From Trichosphaerium sp. ATCC 40318 (taxonomy: Eukaryota; Discosea; Flabellinia; Trichosidae): a DNA stretch of 64,000 bases. Both the position numbers and the translations under genes were made by a program. The first letter of the stretch is position 1. The number at the start of each line of letters is the position of its first letter. Shown here piece by piece: positions 54,574-64,000 of this stretch. The notes under the pieces were generated by a model. The model had not been told where the DNA came from and did not search any database. It saw only the letters and a list, made by a program, of their open reading frames with translations. The stretch covers positions 27,275-91,274 of the forward strand of contig JALMLS010000166.1 of NCBI GenBank assembly GCA_038496445.1. Reading direction: 5' to 3'.

Positions 54574-56014
54574 ATAACAGCTATTTTCATCTACTGACGT
54601 ATTCTACTCTCTTTGTCAGTCACGTGACTTTAAACTAAACTTGTAACAATAATATACCGGTGAATCAATGTGTCGCTTTGTAAACGATGCCATCGTTGTG
54701 GCGGCGTTGATAAACAGAAATTACATTCAAAGAACTATCACTGTATTGTTATTTTTAGATCATTTTCATGTAATCACCGCTGTTTGACACGGGCTAATAC
54801 ACTAATTGTGTTTTGCCCGATTCATAGAACTCAAATGATAGTATATTGCAATTGTTTGCTGTTTTAGAATGATAGCTGTTACAGTATTTCAAAAACATCA
54901 AAGAGACTATGTATAATGTTCGTTTTTGTATTTGCCTTCATGTGTAACCTTCATATCAGTTTTTAACAGTTGCTGGTGTTCAATGAAACGGAAATTTCAA
55001 CCCAATGCAAAGACACTACAACATACTAAGTACTTTACTTTTATTTGTCTACCCGCCGGGACTGACCCATTCTTAAGCAAGCCTACATTGGTGATCACTA
55101 AGGGTTGACATTTGGAGTTGCACCAAACCAATCTTCCACGTGTATATATGACTAGGACACCAACTACTTGATGGACCGTAACAGTGAAGGAGTGATCCGC
55201 CCTGTGCTTTTTATAGTATTATTTATATGTATTTTTTTTTAGGAAGCTCAACTGAGTTCCAGGGTTTGTTGTAGGAGACGAACCAGGGTCCCAACCTGGT
55301 CCAGGCCGCAAATTTTACCGGACTTACAAGCATTCAACCGGGATTGAACCCGCGACTGACTAACCAGTCGGACACTCAACCTTGGTCTCAACAACATACT
55401 ATGATGTGCGCAAATTATAGATGAAGATGTGACATTTCAAGCAGTTTTTGATGGACTAGACAAGGCTGACAATACAAAATCAGACATGGCGAGTAGCAAA
55501 CAATCAAAAGCTCCACCCTAAATAAAATCCGTTTTTTGTTTCCAGCCTTTTTATTTCAAAAACATTGCAAATCGCACCAGTTACCAATACACCAACTCAT
55601 GTGGCTACACCAGAGCCACTAACTTTCCTCCCTTCATTTGGGTTTTTGTTAAAGTGTTTGCAGGTCTCTACAACCTTTTCGACATGTGCCTAGACTCAAC
55701 TCATAACTATAAAAGATTAGGGAAGTGAGAGCTGTTTATTGTATAACCAAATTTTAAGGCGGAAGCATGAAAGTGTTGTGAAGATGATGAGATAACTGTT
55801 TATATTTGTTGTGAAAGAAATACATCCTTGCTAACTTCTCCGTCTAGACATTAGACCCTTGTGCACCCATGTTTTCTTCCGTTGCGGTTATTCACTATAT
55901 TTACTGTTCCTGGCAGAACACAAATTGTCTTTGTTAGAGTTTGCAGCGAAAAGTTGCTTGAACACGTGTTCATTTTTGTGAGTTTAAAGCACAAAATCTC
56001 CTCATAAACGCAAT
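54574..56014. other. Gene-poor stretch with a tRNA-like sequence
   Basis: A plus frame near 54,670 (CKRCHRCGGVDKQKLHSKNY) has clustered cysteines but no start context or partner exon. Otherwise only the promoter side of the seven-TM gene and the tRNA-like segment at 55,290-55,395 are noted. Confidence 0.35.
55290..55395 (-). other. tRNA-like fragment, possible tRNA pseudogene or SINE head
   Basis: On the minus strand TGGTTAGTCAG (A-box-like) is followed after only a few bases by GGGTTCAATCCCGG (a near-perfect B box and T arm). A second T-arm-like piece (CCAGGTTGGGACCCTGG) lies just beyond. The boxes are too close for a full tRNA because no anticodon arm fits between them. A truncated tRNA or tRNA-derived repeat is the best reading. 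Confidence 0.3.
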
Positions 56015-57815
56015 ATGGGCGTCACCACTCTCCTCTTGTTAATCACTATTGTGTGCTCTTCTGAATGCGCAGTAAACGTATTATCAGGACCTAGCTTAGG
56101 AAGAAAAATACGTTCATCTCAATGGCAAAATAAGCAATCTTTTGTAAAACCAACAAATTACTCACTTGTCCGATATAAAAGTGGATTAAAAGGTACCTAT
56201 TTTGAAATTGTATAACACCTTTTATCGCTCAAATTACGCAACACTAACACTCTTAACATTACAGGTGACGCTGTGTTACTTTTACACTCGGAGTTAAGTA
56301 GCAGATCGATAATAGAGTCTAGTAAAGAGTACAAGGCATTAGTATTAGCGTGGTCCAATGATTACATGAGTCCTGGGTGTTCCATGTATTTTTTTTACGG
56401 TAAATGACCTCACATCACGTGCTTGTTCGAACAATTTTGAAGATGTTTCTAATTTTGGTTTCTAGAACAATCGTCACGTGATTTGACAGTACCAATAATA
56501 GAAATTAATCCAGATGAAGTTCCAGAGTTATTTTCGAATGATAGTGTTCTTATTACCATAACACCAGGTACGTAGCAAGTATCATAACTAAAAATCAGCC
56601 GTAAAAAGCTAAAAAGATTGTTTTTTTCGAATAGGCGAAAACAAATGCTACGAGTACTTTACAAGTGGTTGGCATACATTTTTTCAAGTAACACTATCTA
56701 TATTTTGCTTGGGTGTTGTGGGACTATGTTTGGTGAGGTACATAATCCAGAAATAATGTAACCTAAAAACAGCACGTTAAAACTTATCGTACATATAGAT
56801 TGTACCAGCACTATGTTAATAGAGCTTGTGGAATATCTTTGGCTATTATTGCAATAAGCATAGAACTCTTCGCAAGTGCACGTGCGTATATTCTAGTTCT
56901 TTTTTATAAGTATTTACTAACAGAGCTTATAAGTGAAACTTATTAGTATTGTCAACTTTTTGGGATCTCGTCGTTTGTATCACTATCAAGCAGATACCTT
57001 TTTTCTTACTCTTAGTACACCTTTTACTACAATCACAAATGTGATGATAACAATGTTTTGGTAAGGAAATACATAACCTCCGTTTTCAGGTAGTAACAGT
57101 TTGCAATTAGGCATGAAGCTCTTGTTTATAAAGGAGTAGTTGTACATAAGTTCTTGCACTCAAGGCTATTCAGAGCACTCTTTGTAGTATTATTCTCTCT
57201 GCTTGTTGTTATGGAACTCATTGCATCTATTGCTCGTATAGCTACTAACCAGTCTCCTCGTGCTGTAACACTGTTACCTCATGTACTTAATTTTGCTACT
57301 AATTTCGCCACATTGATCTACAGCACTTTCATCCTCAAGCACGTGCGTGATTTCTTCAACAATCCAAAGCTATCTATGCTTAAGTAATGTATAGGTATAT
57401 GATAAGGTTTCTGAAGGAACTAAAGACAAGCCGTCATCATCTGAGAAAATGATAAAAAAAGTACACTAGCAATGATCTAAAATTAGCCAAGCCACCTAAT
57501 CTGTTTTAGATACGAACACGTATGGTTGCCAACACCATACTACTGTCGTTACTTCTTATCGTTATTGTAATTTTAGCTATACCTCCACCAAAGAATACAG
57601 CTGTTATTGCAACAACGTTGAGTACAGGTACACTATATGCTCTTCAAATGGGATTGTCTTTCTTACAGGTAAGAATGTACATTGAGTATGTTCTAACTTG
57701 TTGTGAAAAGGTGTACTCATTCCAAGCCCCTATAAAACCTAAGAAGGCAACTGAACAGTATGTGGCGACAACTAAGAAACAAATGAAAGAATCTATTGAC
57801 AATACAGATGATTGA
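56015..57815 (+). CDS. Seven-transmembrane receptor-like protein
   Basis: ATG 56015 opens a signal peptide (MGVTTLLLLITIVCSSECAV) and an ectodomain of about 130 residues with paired cysteines (SPGCSMYFFY, ENKCYEYF). Membrane helices follow: TLSIFCLGVVGLCLV, CGISLAIIAISIELFASA, TLSTPFTTITNVMITMFW, ALFVVLFSLLVVMELIASIA, PHVLNFATNFATLIYSTFIL, NTILLSLLLIVIVILAI and TTLSTGTLYALQMGLSFL. A cytoplasmic tail (KKATEQYVATTKKQMKESID) ends at TGA 57815. About eight exons join with good splice sites. Signal peptide, ectodomain and seven helices suggest a GPCR-like receptor; the class is not recognised. Confidence 0.65.
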
Positions 57816-57911
57816 ATGTTACTACACAGTAAAATCTGATTTGGTTTTATATCGGAATAGTTTCTGTACCTACAAGATTATTAAAGCTTGAACTGTAAAA
57901 CCCCACAGAAA

Positions 57912-58701
57912 ATGTTGAGCGCAACGTGTCAAAGCCCCGTAGCGTATTTGCACGGTGATAGTTTTGGTCTTCTTGAAGCACCCTCCAACACACCCAACAA
58001 GACTAGTTTATGTTCACTGAACGCCTGACTTGAAGTAAGTAATTGTTAACTGCAAACGCCCATGGAGGTTCCTGTAGAAATTTAGCATTTTATTTTTGCG
58101 CTATTGAAGCAATCTGTTGTGGATCAACGTAATTTGGTAAATACATGCAAGTTTATAGCTCAAGCGATGCCATCTTTACAACCACGTACAGAAATACACG
58201 TAATAAAACGAGAGGTAGCGTTAATCATGTTTTCAGCCTCCGTACGTCTGTCAATAAACAAAACGCACCTAGATGATGTATGTGCACCCTGAAGACCGCG
58301 AAAAGATGCTAAATAGCCTAAAAACAAGCCATAGGTTTGGTTTATATACTCTACCTTCCGTTTCAAGGTTTTTAAAGCGATTGCTTGTAGTACGGCATTC
58401 CTCGTTCCTAAACTGATCTAATACTTATCTTAAGAGTACCGGCGATGAACGTACTCTTGTGTCAATGCTAATTAAGCATCATTACGACACTTGGGACTCA
58501 ACAAAGTTTAGCGCAAAGGAAGTTTTTGTAGAAAAAACAATAAGAGTTTTAAAGGACTGGGTTGCTGTTGGTACTGTGTCTATTGATAGTATTGAATCTT
58601 TTATTGATTTAGCCAATACTGATAATATATCTTGGAATGCTAGATTGTATATATTGGAATGGATTAAGAAAGAGCGCAGGCAAAAATTGCTTGATGAATA
58701 A
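57912..58701 (+). CDS. Unknown gene with a possible in-frame TGA in its first exon
   Basis: A first exon could read MLSATCQSPVAYLHGDSFGL from ATG 57912, but contains TGA three codons before its GTAAGT donor. Later exons read QSVVDQRNLVNTCKFIAQAM, MMYVHPEDREKMLNSLKTSH, VSMLIKHHYDTWDSTKFSAK, KEVFVEKTIRVLKDWVAVGT and IDLANTDNISWNARLYILEW, ending at TAA 58701. The C-terminal half is a clean helical domain. If the first exon is wrong, the gene lacks an identified start. Family not recognised. Confidence 0.45.
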
Positions 58702-59170
58702 ACTTTTTTTCCTTTTTATTTCTTACTATTTTTGATTGCTATGTCCTATGCCTCTAGTTTCTTAGTTGGTACGAGAACAGTTCCTGTTGTATGCAATCCT
58801 GTTTGATGTTAAATTTATTGTTTGTGTTTTTCTGTTATTGTATGTTGTAATTTAGTATGGTGGGTGATAATCCGAAGAGACGATGCAATCAAATAATAAA
58901 AAAGGCTTAAAAGAGAAATACAATTTCGTATTTTAAGTCTTGTAACAATAACTTCAATAGTCACTGCTACACAGGACAATGAATCATAACTGACGAGATA
59001 ACAAGTGGTGTTGTATAGGTATTAATAAGTAAGGTTTATATGTATACATAAGTTATGGGTAGCTATAGCGTTATATCCTGAGTAGTACTAAACAACACTT
59101 AAATTATTGGAATTTTCTCTTGCACGACATGTGCAAGGTTCAGGTTTTATTTGTAAGTCAACATAAACTG
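58702..59170. other. Intergenic stretch between converging genes
   Basis: Only 3' flanks of a plus-strand and a minus-strand gene; no other feature seen. Confidence 0.4.
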
Positions 59171-60232
59171 TTACTTTTTACGAAGTAAACGGTCAATAAA
59201 ATCACCTGAAGTTTCGTCAAAAAACGTTACAGAAGGAACACCCTTCAATGCTTTTATGCCAGCTTCTGTAACTTGTTTACAATTATCCACAACAATAGTA
59301 TTAACTCCAGTTAATGCTTTGATACCATCATTCGTAACACTCTCACAATGCCATAGTTTAATTGTATGAACACCAGACAATGCTCTGATGCCATCGTCTG
59401 TAATATGTGCCATGCTTAAGTCAATTGTATGAACGCCTGCTAGTGCCTTGATTCCATCATCTGTAACAGAGTCACAATAAAATAGTCTGATTGTATGAAC
59501 ACCAGACAACGCTTTAATACCATCATCTGTAATATGGTTGAAGCTTAAAGAAATTGTATGAACACCCAATAATGCTTTGATGCCGACATCAGTAACATAT
59601 TTACAACTGCACAAAGAAATTGTATGAACACCAGCCAATGCCTTAACACCATTGTCTGTAACACTACAGCCATAAAGTTTAATAGAATGAACACCAGCTA
59701 ATGCTTTAATACCATCGTCTGTAACATTTGTACATTTGCTTAAGTCAATCGTGTGAACACCAGACAACGCTCTAACGCCCTTATCTGTCACATTTGCGTT
59801 CCATAATAAAATCTTGTGTACTCCAGCAAGTTGTACAAGGTGATCATCAGTAACATACTTACAATTAAAGAGGTCAATACAGTTAACAATGTTGAGGTTT
59901 GTAAAATCAACCTTCAGCAAGTCTTTTCTCTTTAAACTTAGATCGTATACTCCTTGTAGATACTTTAGATGCTTTTGCTTGATGGAGAATCGAAGAGTAA
60001 TACTATTGGTGTGTATGAGGTGTGGTAGTTTTTTGAAGAGCTCTTTCAGCTTTTTTGGTGTTTTAAGGACGATTTCTCTTGTGTTTACGTATCCCACGTG
60101 ATTTATTGCGATATTTGATAAAAGTTTGGATGTACGAACAACTGAGTGCATATTTAAGAGCGAGACATATTGTAGAATATGAACAATGACTTCAACAGGT
60201 ATCTCTTCAAAGAATGCGCTGTTTTGGTTCAT
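59171..60232 (-). CDS. Intronless F-box/LRR protein
   Basis: The frame of 353 codons starts MNQNSAFFEEIPVEVIVHIL, closely related to the starts of the 38.1- and 62.5-kb copies. The F-box (LLNMHSVVRTSKLLSNIAIN) is followed by a conserved linker (KQKHLKYLQGVYDLSLKRKD) and about nine LRR units such as NVTDDGIKALAGVHSIKLYG and HITDDGIRALSGVHTIKLW, with a short unique end (TFFDETSGDFIDRLLRKK). It is an older paralogue than the inverted pair, since alignment is clear in protein but weaker in DNA. Predicted SCF adaptor, intact. Confidence 0.85.
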   Translation of the reverse strand: MNQNSAFFEEIPVEVIVHILQYVSLLNMHSVVRTSKLLSNIAINHVGYVNTREIVLKTPKKLKELFKKLPHLIHTNSITLRFSIKQKHLKYLQGVYDLSLKRKDLLKVDFTNLNIVNCIDLFNCKYVTDDHLVQLAGVHKILLWNANVTDKGVRALSGVHTIDLSKCTNVTDDGIKALAGVHSIKLYGCSVTDNGVKALAGVHTISLCSCKYVTDVGIKALLGVHTISLSFNHITDDGIKALSGVHTIRLFYCDSVTDDGIKALAGVHTIDLSMAHITDDGIRALSGVHTIKLWHCESVTNDGIKALTGVNTIVVDNCKQVTEAGIKALKGVPSVTFFDETSGDFIDRLLRKK

Positions 60233-60429
60233 TTTTCTGTATACTAGTGAGAAGTAGTTTCTAAGCTAAAGCTGAACGGTTTTAGGTAAACTTAAGCTAG
60301 CAATTGTATTTTTGTGTTAAGTCAAACCGCTGTACTTGATTTACAACACAACTATTGTCTGTCGCAAGCAAGTTTGCGGAGAAAACCAAGCCTGCTACCT
60401 AGCTTGTGCCTTAATATCATTGTCGCCTT

Positions 60430-60800
60430 GTTACAATTTGACACTTCTGTCAAATGGTGTAGAACTATCACAATGTGCACTATTTGCCTGCCATTAATCA
60501 CAATGCTGGCATAGTACAACGTACGTCCCTTAAGTGATAAACACATTTTGAGCATTCCACCAAACACAGACGATGCCTCAAACACTTTGCTTTAAAAATC
60601 AACGTACGCGTATATAACTTACAAGCTACGCTAGTACCTACTCCACACTAACAGAAGCGCTCTCGCAGCATTCAAATAACAAAGCAGTTATATTGACATA
60701 AAAACCTCTCACAACAGTACCAACGTTGCTGTGGGTCAATATGTTAGTAAAACTTTTCGGTAGATTTGTTAAATCATGTGTCCACCTGCAAAAAATCATC
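60430..60800 (+). repeat. Diverged direct repeat, copy A
   Basis: Shares ACACTTCTGTCAAATGGTGT, AAATCAACGTACG, ACTAACAGAAGCGCTCT and TTTGTTAAATCA in the same order with 61,120-61,640. No coding frame is supported. Confidence 0.65.
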
Positions 60801-61119
60801 ATAAACCATACTATATTGCTTTACACGCTCAACAAAGCTACGCTCTTAACTACACGGCATGCACATAACTAGAAGGTAAAAGAAGCAAATTGACAAAAAA
60901 ACTTCAAAATCAAAATAGCATCAAGAAAGTTATACTTATTTATAGTTGATTCTAGTGATGAATAGAATACTGAATCTATTGCCAAGATGTGAAAAGTTGG
61001 CAATAGTCGATTCTATTCCGATTCGGTTTTCAGAAGAGCGACTGTATTGTCTGTTTCAGTCAAGTTTTACTAATATTTTCTAGAAAGTGAGTTTTTAGCA
61101 CTTTTAGCAGATCTAGCAA

Positions 61120-61640
61120 GATCTGACACTTCTGTCAAATGGTGTAGATATATCACAATGTGAACTATTTGTGTTACAATGTTGTCCTTCATTGTATGAC
61201 ATAGGTACCTTACGGTAAGTGATAGCAAAATTTTCAATGTAAGTTTCAACAGACCATGGAAGATGATCGCAGTATTTCACCTACGCCAACTGTACACGGT
61301 ACGATCAAACCACAAAGGTGTTCAATGCGCTAAAAGCGAATTAAAAAGGTATGATGTCCTACAAAGCTATCGCATTACCAAACACGGTATGAATGCCTCA
61401 AAACACTGTTTGCTGTATGTTTTGCTTCAAAAAATCAACGTACGTGTATAACTTACTAGCGCTACGCTAGCGCCTACCCCACGCTAACAGAAGCGCTCTG
61501 GTAGCATCCAAGCAGCAATGAAGGTGTAACAACGTCAAAACCGCCCCAAAACACCGCCAGCGTTGCTGTAGGCTTTGTAAACGCCGCTAGGCGTCAAATA
61601 TGTAAATAAAAAAGTTTGCTCTGGGTTTGTTAAATCACGT
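61120..61640 (+). repeat. Diverged direct repeat, copy B
   Basis: Second copy of the repeat at 60.43-60.80 kb with extra internal sequence. ACACTTCTGTCAAATGGTGT begins the copy and CGCTACGCTAGCGCCTACCC lies in its centre. A short minus frame across it is a chance frame. Confidence 0.6.
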
Positions 61641-61796
61641 GGGTTTGAAACGGTTGGATTCACTGGACAGGCGGGTAGATCACATTTAAAAAAATGACAA
61701 TTTGCAAGATCTGTCAGAAGTGTCAAATCCGTCAGATCGGACAGATCGGGCAGAAACTGGATTTTTTTTGCTAAAAGTCAGTCTGTCTCAAAACTT

Positions 61797-61880
61797 GAAT
61801 GAAACAGACAATAATAAGACTACTAGTGTTTTTCATGGCGAGTATAAGCGTTGGTTTGATACAGAATACCGGTTATAAGT
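61797..61880 (+). pseudogene. Short fragment of a YwqK/MORN-type gene
   Basis: The plus strand codes VFHGEYKRWFDTEYRL before a stop. The DNA matches 19,036-19,105 (reverse-complemented), including the flanking ACTACTAGTGTT word, so it derives from a relative of the decayed gene at 18.8-19.8 kb. It directly abuts the inverted dispersed repeat. Confidence 0.7.
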
Positions 61881-62020
61881 CCTCGACTATTTTAGGAGCT
61901 GCACCAGCGCTTTCCAGTTTCGTAAGTCTTAACATGAGTATGTATGTGTACTGAGAGATTATCAAATCGCTACAATGGAAGCAGAACCAAGGGTTTTAAG
62001 TTGTGTTTGCCCCTAGCTGG
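61850..62020. repeat. Dispersed repeat, inverted copy of 15.76-16.06 kb
   Basis: Reverse-complemented, the segment matches 15,772-15,879 and then 16,024-16,060 without the 125-bp segment and second 19-mer present at 16 kb. It ends at GCCCCT, immediately before the start of the F-box/LRR duplication at about 62,024. Confidence 0.75.
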
Positions 62021-62510
62021 CTTGCCAGTTCGAGACATTAATCATCACATGTATTTCCAAAAAAAAAACTCAACACGTGATAACAAGTAAACAAACAAAA
62101 AAAACCCCTTCATCTGTAACGTGCAGCGTCACCATGTTCAGTATGCATTCTTTCCAAGTATTTCCACGAAGATATTTATTGTGAACTTTGACGAAATACA
62201 CAAATGTATTCTCTGAATGTATTACGTATGTCACTAATAAATTACGCTACTATCCTACAACTAAGGCCACGTCTCTCTTACACGTATTTTCATATTTCGT
62301 GTGCCCTTTAACGTTTCAACATCACTTGTGGGACTGTAAAAAAAACCTAAAATCCAAAAATCATTCCCAAAATATTCGTTTTTTCTTCTTGTAGAAAAAC
62401 CACGTGGTTCCCTGGTCAATCGCAGTTTTGCCGGCTATAGTTACGCTCCCACTTACTTGAAATTGTTTCTAGGCATATCGCCTGCTACCTGTAGTACTAA
62501 GGTGCACAAA

Positions 62511-63957
62511 ATGAACTCAGACAGCGCATTCTTTGATGAGATCCCCGTTGAAGTCATTATTCATATTCTACGGTTTGCTCCCGTGTTATCTATGCGCTCA
62601 GTAGTACATACATCTACATTATTATCCAATGTCGCGATACAACACTTGGGGTATTACGACAGGACAAGTATACGAATGAATACAAGAAAAAAGCTTAGAC
62701 GTCTATTCAAGGAAGCCCCATTCCTCATAAAGAAACATACAATTGCCCTTGACTACACTATCAAACAAAAAGACTTAAAGTACCTACAAGATGCTTATGC
62801 CCTTGAACTGAAGGAAGTTAACCGAAAAGTTGATTTTACAGACTTTAATGTAATTGATGGCATTGACTTTTCTTACTGTTATAACGTGACCGATGATCAT
62901 CTTATACAACTTGCTGGAATACGTAAAATTAAATTATACAAAGCATTTGTTACAGATGAAGGTGTTAAAGCATTAGCCGGTGTTCGTATGATTGACTTGA
63001 GAGAATGTGGTGGTTTCAAGCGTATCACAGATGACAGTATTAAGGCTTTAGTTGGCGTTCAAACACTTAATGTACAAGGAGCAGATGTTACAGATGATGG
63101 TATTAAAACATTGTTACTTGCAGGAAGCATTCACTCGATTGATATTAGTCATTGTAGGAACATAACAGATGGTTGTATTAAGACGCTAGCACAAGCACGT
63201 GTTCATACCATTTCTTTAGGGCATTTGAAGGTTACAGAGGAATCTATCAAAGCACTAGGTGTAGCTGGAGTTCATACGATTAATCTTTGTAGCACAAATG
63301 TTACAGATGATGGTGTTAAATCATTTGCTGGCATTCACAATATTGATTTATCGAACTGCGATCTTGTTACAGATGAAGGTGTTAAAGCATTATCTGGTGT
63401 TCATACAATTAATTTAAATAATTGCAAGCGTATTACTGATGAAGGTGTGAGTGCATTGGGAGGTGTGCATGTAATTGATTTATGTGGTTGTTTTCGAATA
63501 ACAGATGAAGGTGTTAAACCCCTAGCTGGTGTTCATACAATTAGTCTATCATATACAAAAGTTACAGATACTGGCATCAAGGCTTTGGGTGGTGTTCACA
63601 CTATTCGTCTCTGGTATTGCAATGTGACAGATGATGGTATTAAAGCACTGGCAGGCGTTCATACAATTGACTTGGGTGATTGTACTAAGATAACAGATGA
63701 TGGGATTAAAGTATTAGCTGGAGTTTACTCAATTAACTTGAAAGGCTGTACCCTTGTAACAGACAAAGGGGTTAAAGCTTTAGCTGGTGTTCACGAGATA
63801 ACGTGTCCTACTGTAATAATATTACAGATGATGGCATAAAGGCACTGGCGGGTGTATATGCAATCAATATAACGAGTTGTATGCTTGTTACAAAAAAAAG
63901 GCATCAAGGCTTTAGGTGATGCACGAATAGTACGAAATTTGGGCGATTTGTTAAACT
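62511..63957 (+). pseudogene. F-box/LRR gene copy with two frameshifts near the 3' end
   Basis: ATG 62511 (MNSDSAFFDEIPVEVIIHIL) starts a copy of the 38.1-kb gene with roughly 90 percent or higher similarity by eye. The first about 430 codons are open, with LRR units such as RITDEGVSALGGVHVIDLCG. Near 63,800 a G is missing relative to the partner (GAGATAACGTG against GAGATAGACGTG), after which the frame ends at 63,839. Further on an A-run has eight instead of seven bases. The copy therefore has a shortened or altered C-terminus, unless both are sequencing errors in the window. Similarity to the partner stops near 63,937. Confidence 0.75.
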
Positions 63958-64000
63958 ACTAATGTTAGTATGTTAACAAAAATAAAAGTAGTGTTACATG

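Noticed and set aside
1-64000. Alternative genetic code with TAA/TAG as sense codons
   Set aside because: Sec24, JmjC, FCF1, CABLES and the EF-hand gene all end at conserved C-termini with TAA or TAG; the in-frame stops are confined to a few genes.

Overview
This is a nuclear fragment of an AT-rich, intron-dense microbial eukaryote. The evidence is spliceosomal genes with many short introns (mostly about 40-150 nt, donors usually GTACGT or GTAAGT), Sec24, a Rho-type GTPase, a CWC21/SRm300 splicing factor, the FCF1 PIN nuclease, a CABLES-type cyclin, a mitochondrial calcium uniporter-like gene and EF-hand proteins. The mix fits a single-celled opisthokont or amoebozoan-grade protist; I cannot name the species. 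No rRNA, CRISPR or prokaryotic operon is visible.

Layout. 1-2.1 kb: 3' part of a repeat protein ending in a restriction-endonuclease-like domain (minus). 2.5-4.6 kb: membrane-anchored JmjC protein (plus). 4.7-5.4 kb: gene remnants. 5.45-6.8 kb: an F-box/Rho GTPase fusion (minus). 7.2-10.5 kb: Sec24. 10.9-12.5 kb: CWC21/SRm300. 12.9-14.9 kb: a small unknown gene, an EF-hand protein and a small secreted protein whose predicted mature end is histidine. 15-20 kb: repeats, an intronless F-box/LRR gene and a decayed YwqK/MORN-type gene. 20.3-25.4 kb: NHL/cysteine-rich and alpha-actinin-like genes that carry in-frame stops. 25.5-27.7 kb: a conserved unknown gene and an MCU-like gene. 28-35.8 kb: a Mutator-like (MULE) transposon region whose transposase gene is interrupted by a 929-bp TIR element. 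35.8-38.1 kb: a truncated F-box gene and an F-box/LRR gene. 38.6-41.7 kb: IPT/TIG protein. 42.5-43.7 kb: FCF1. 44-46 kb: CABLES. 46-50.5 kb: two membrane proteins. 51-52.1 kb: unknown gene. 52.5-54.6 kb: F-box-like LRR and F-box/YwqK genes. 56-57.8 kb: seven-TM-like protein. 57.9-58.7 kb: unknown gene. 59.2-64 kb: F-box/LRR genes and repeats.

Two kinds of genes are interleaved. The conserved single-copy genes are cut by many introns. The F-box/LRR and F-box/YwqK-repeat genes are intronless and multicopy, have near-identical internal repeats and occur as whole, truncated and frameshifted copies. One pair is a diverged inverted duplication about 25 kb apart. Together with the MULE, the small TIR element and several dispersed repeats, this suggests a fast-evolving accessory region woven through housekeeping genes. 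All joined reading frames below were assembled by eye from splice signals, so individual exon ends are provisional.
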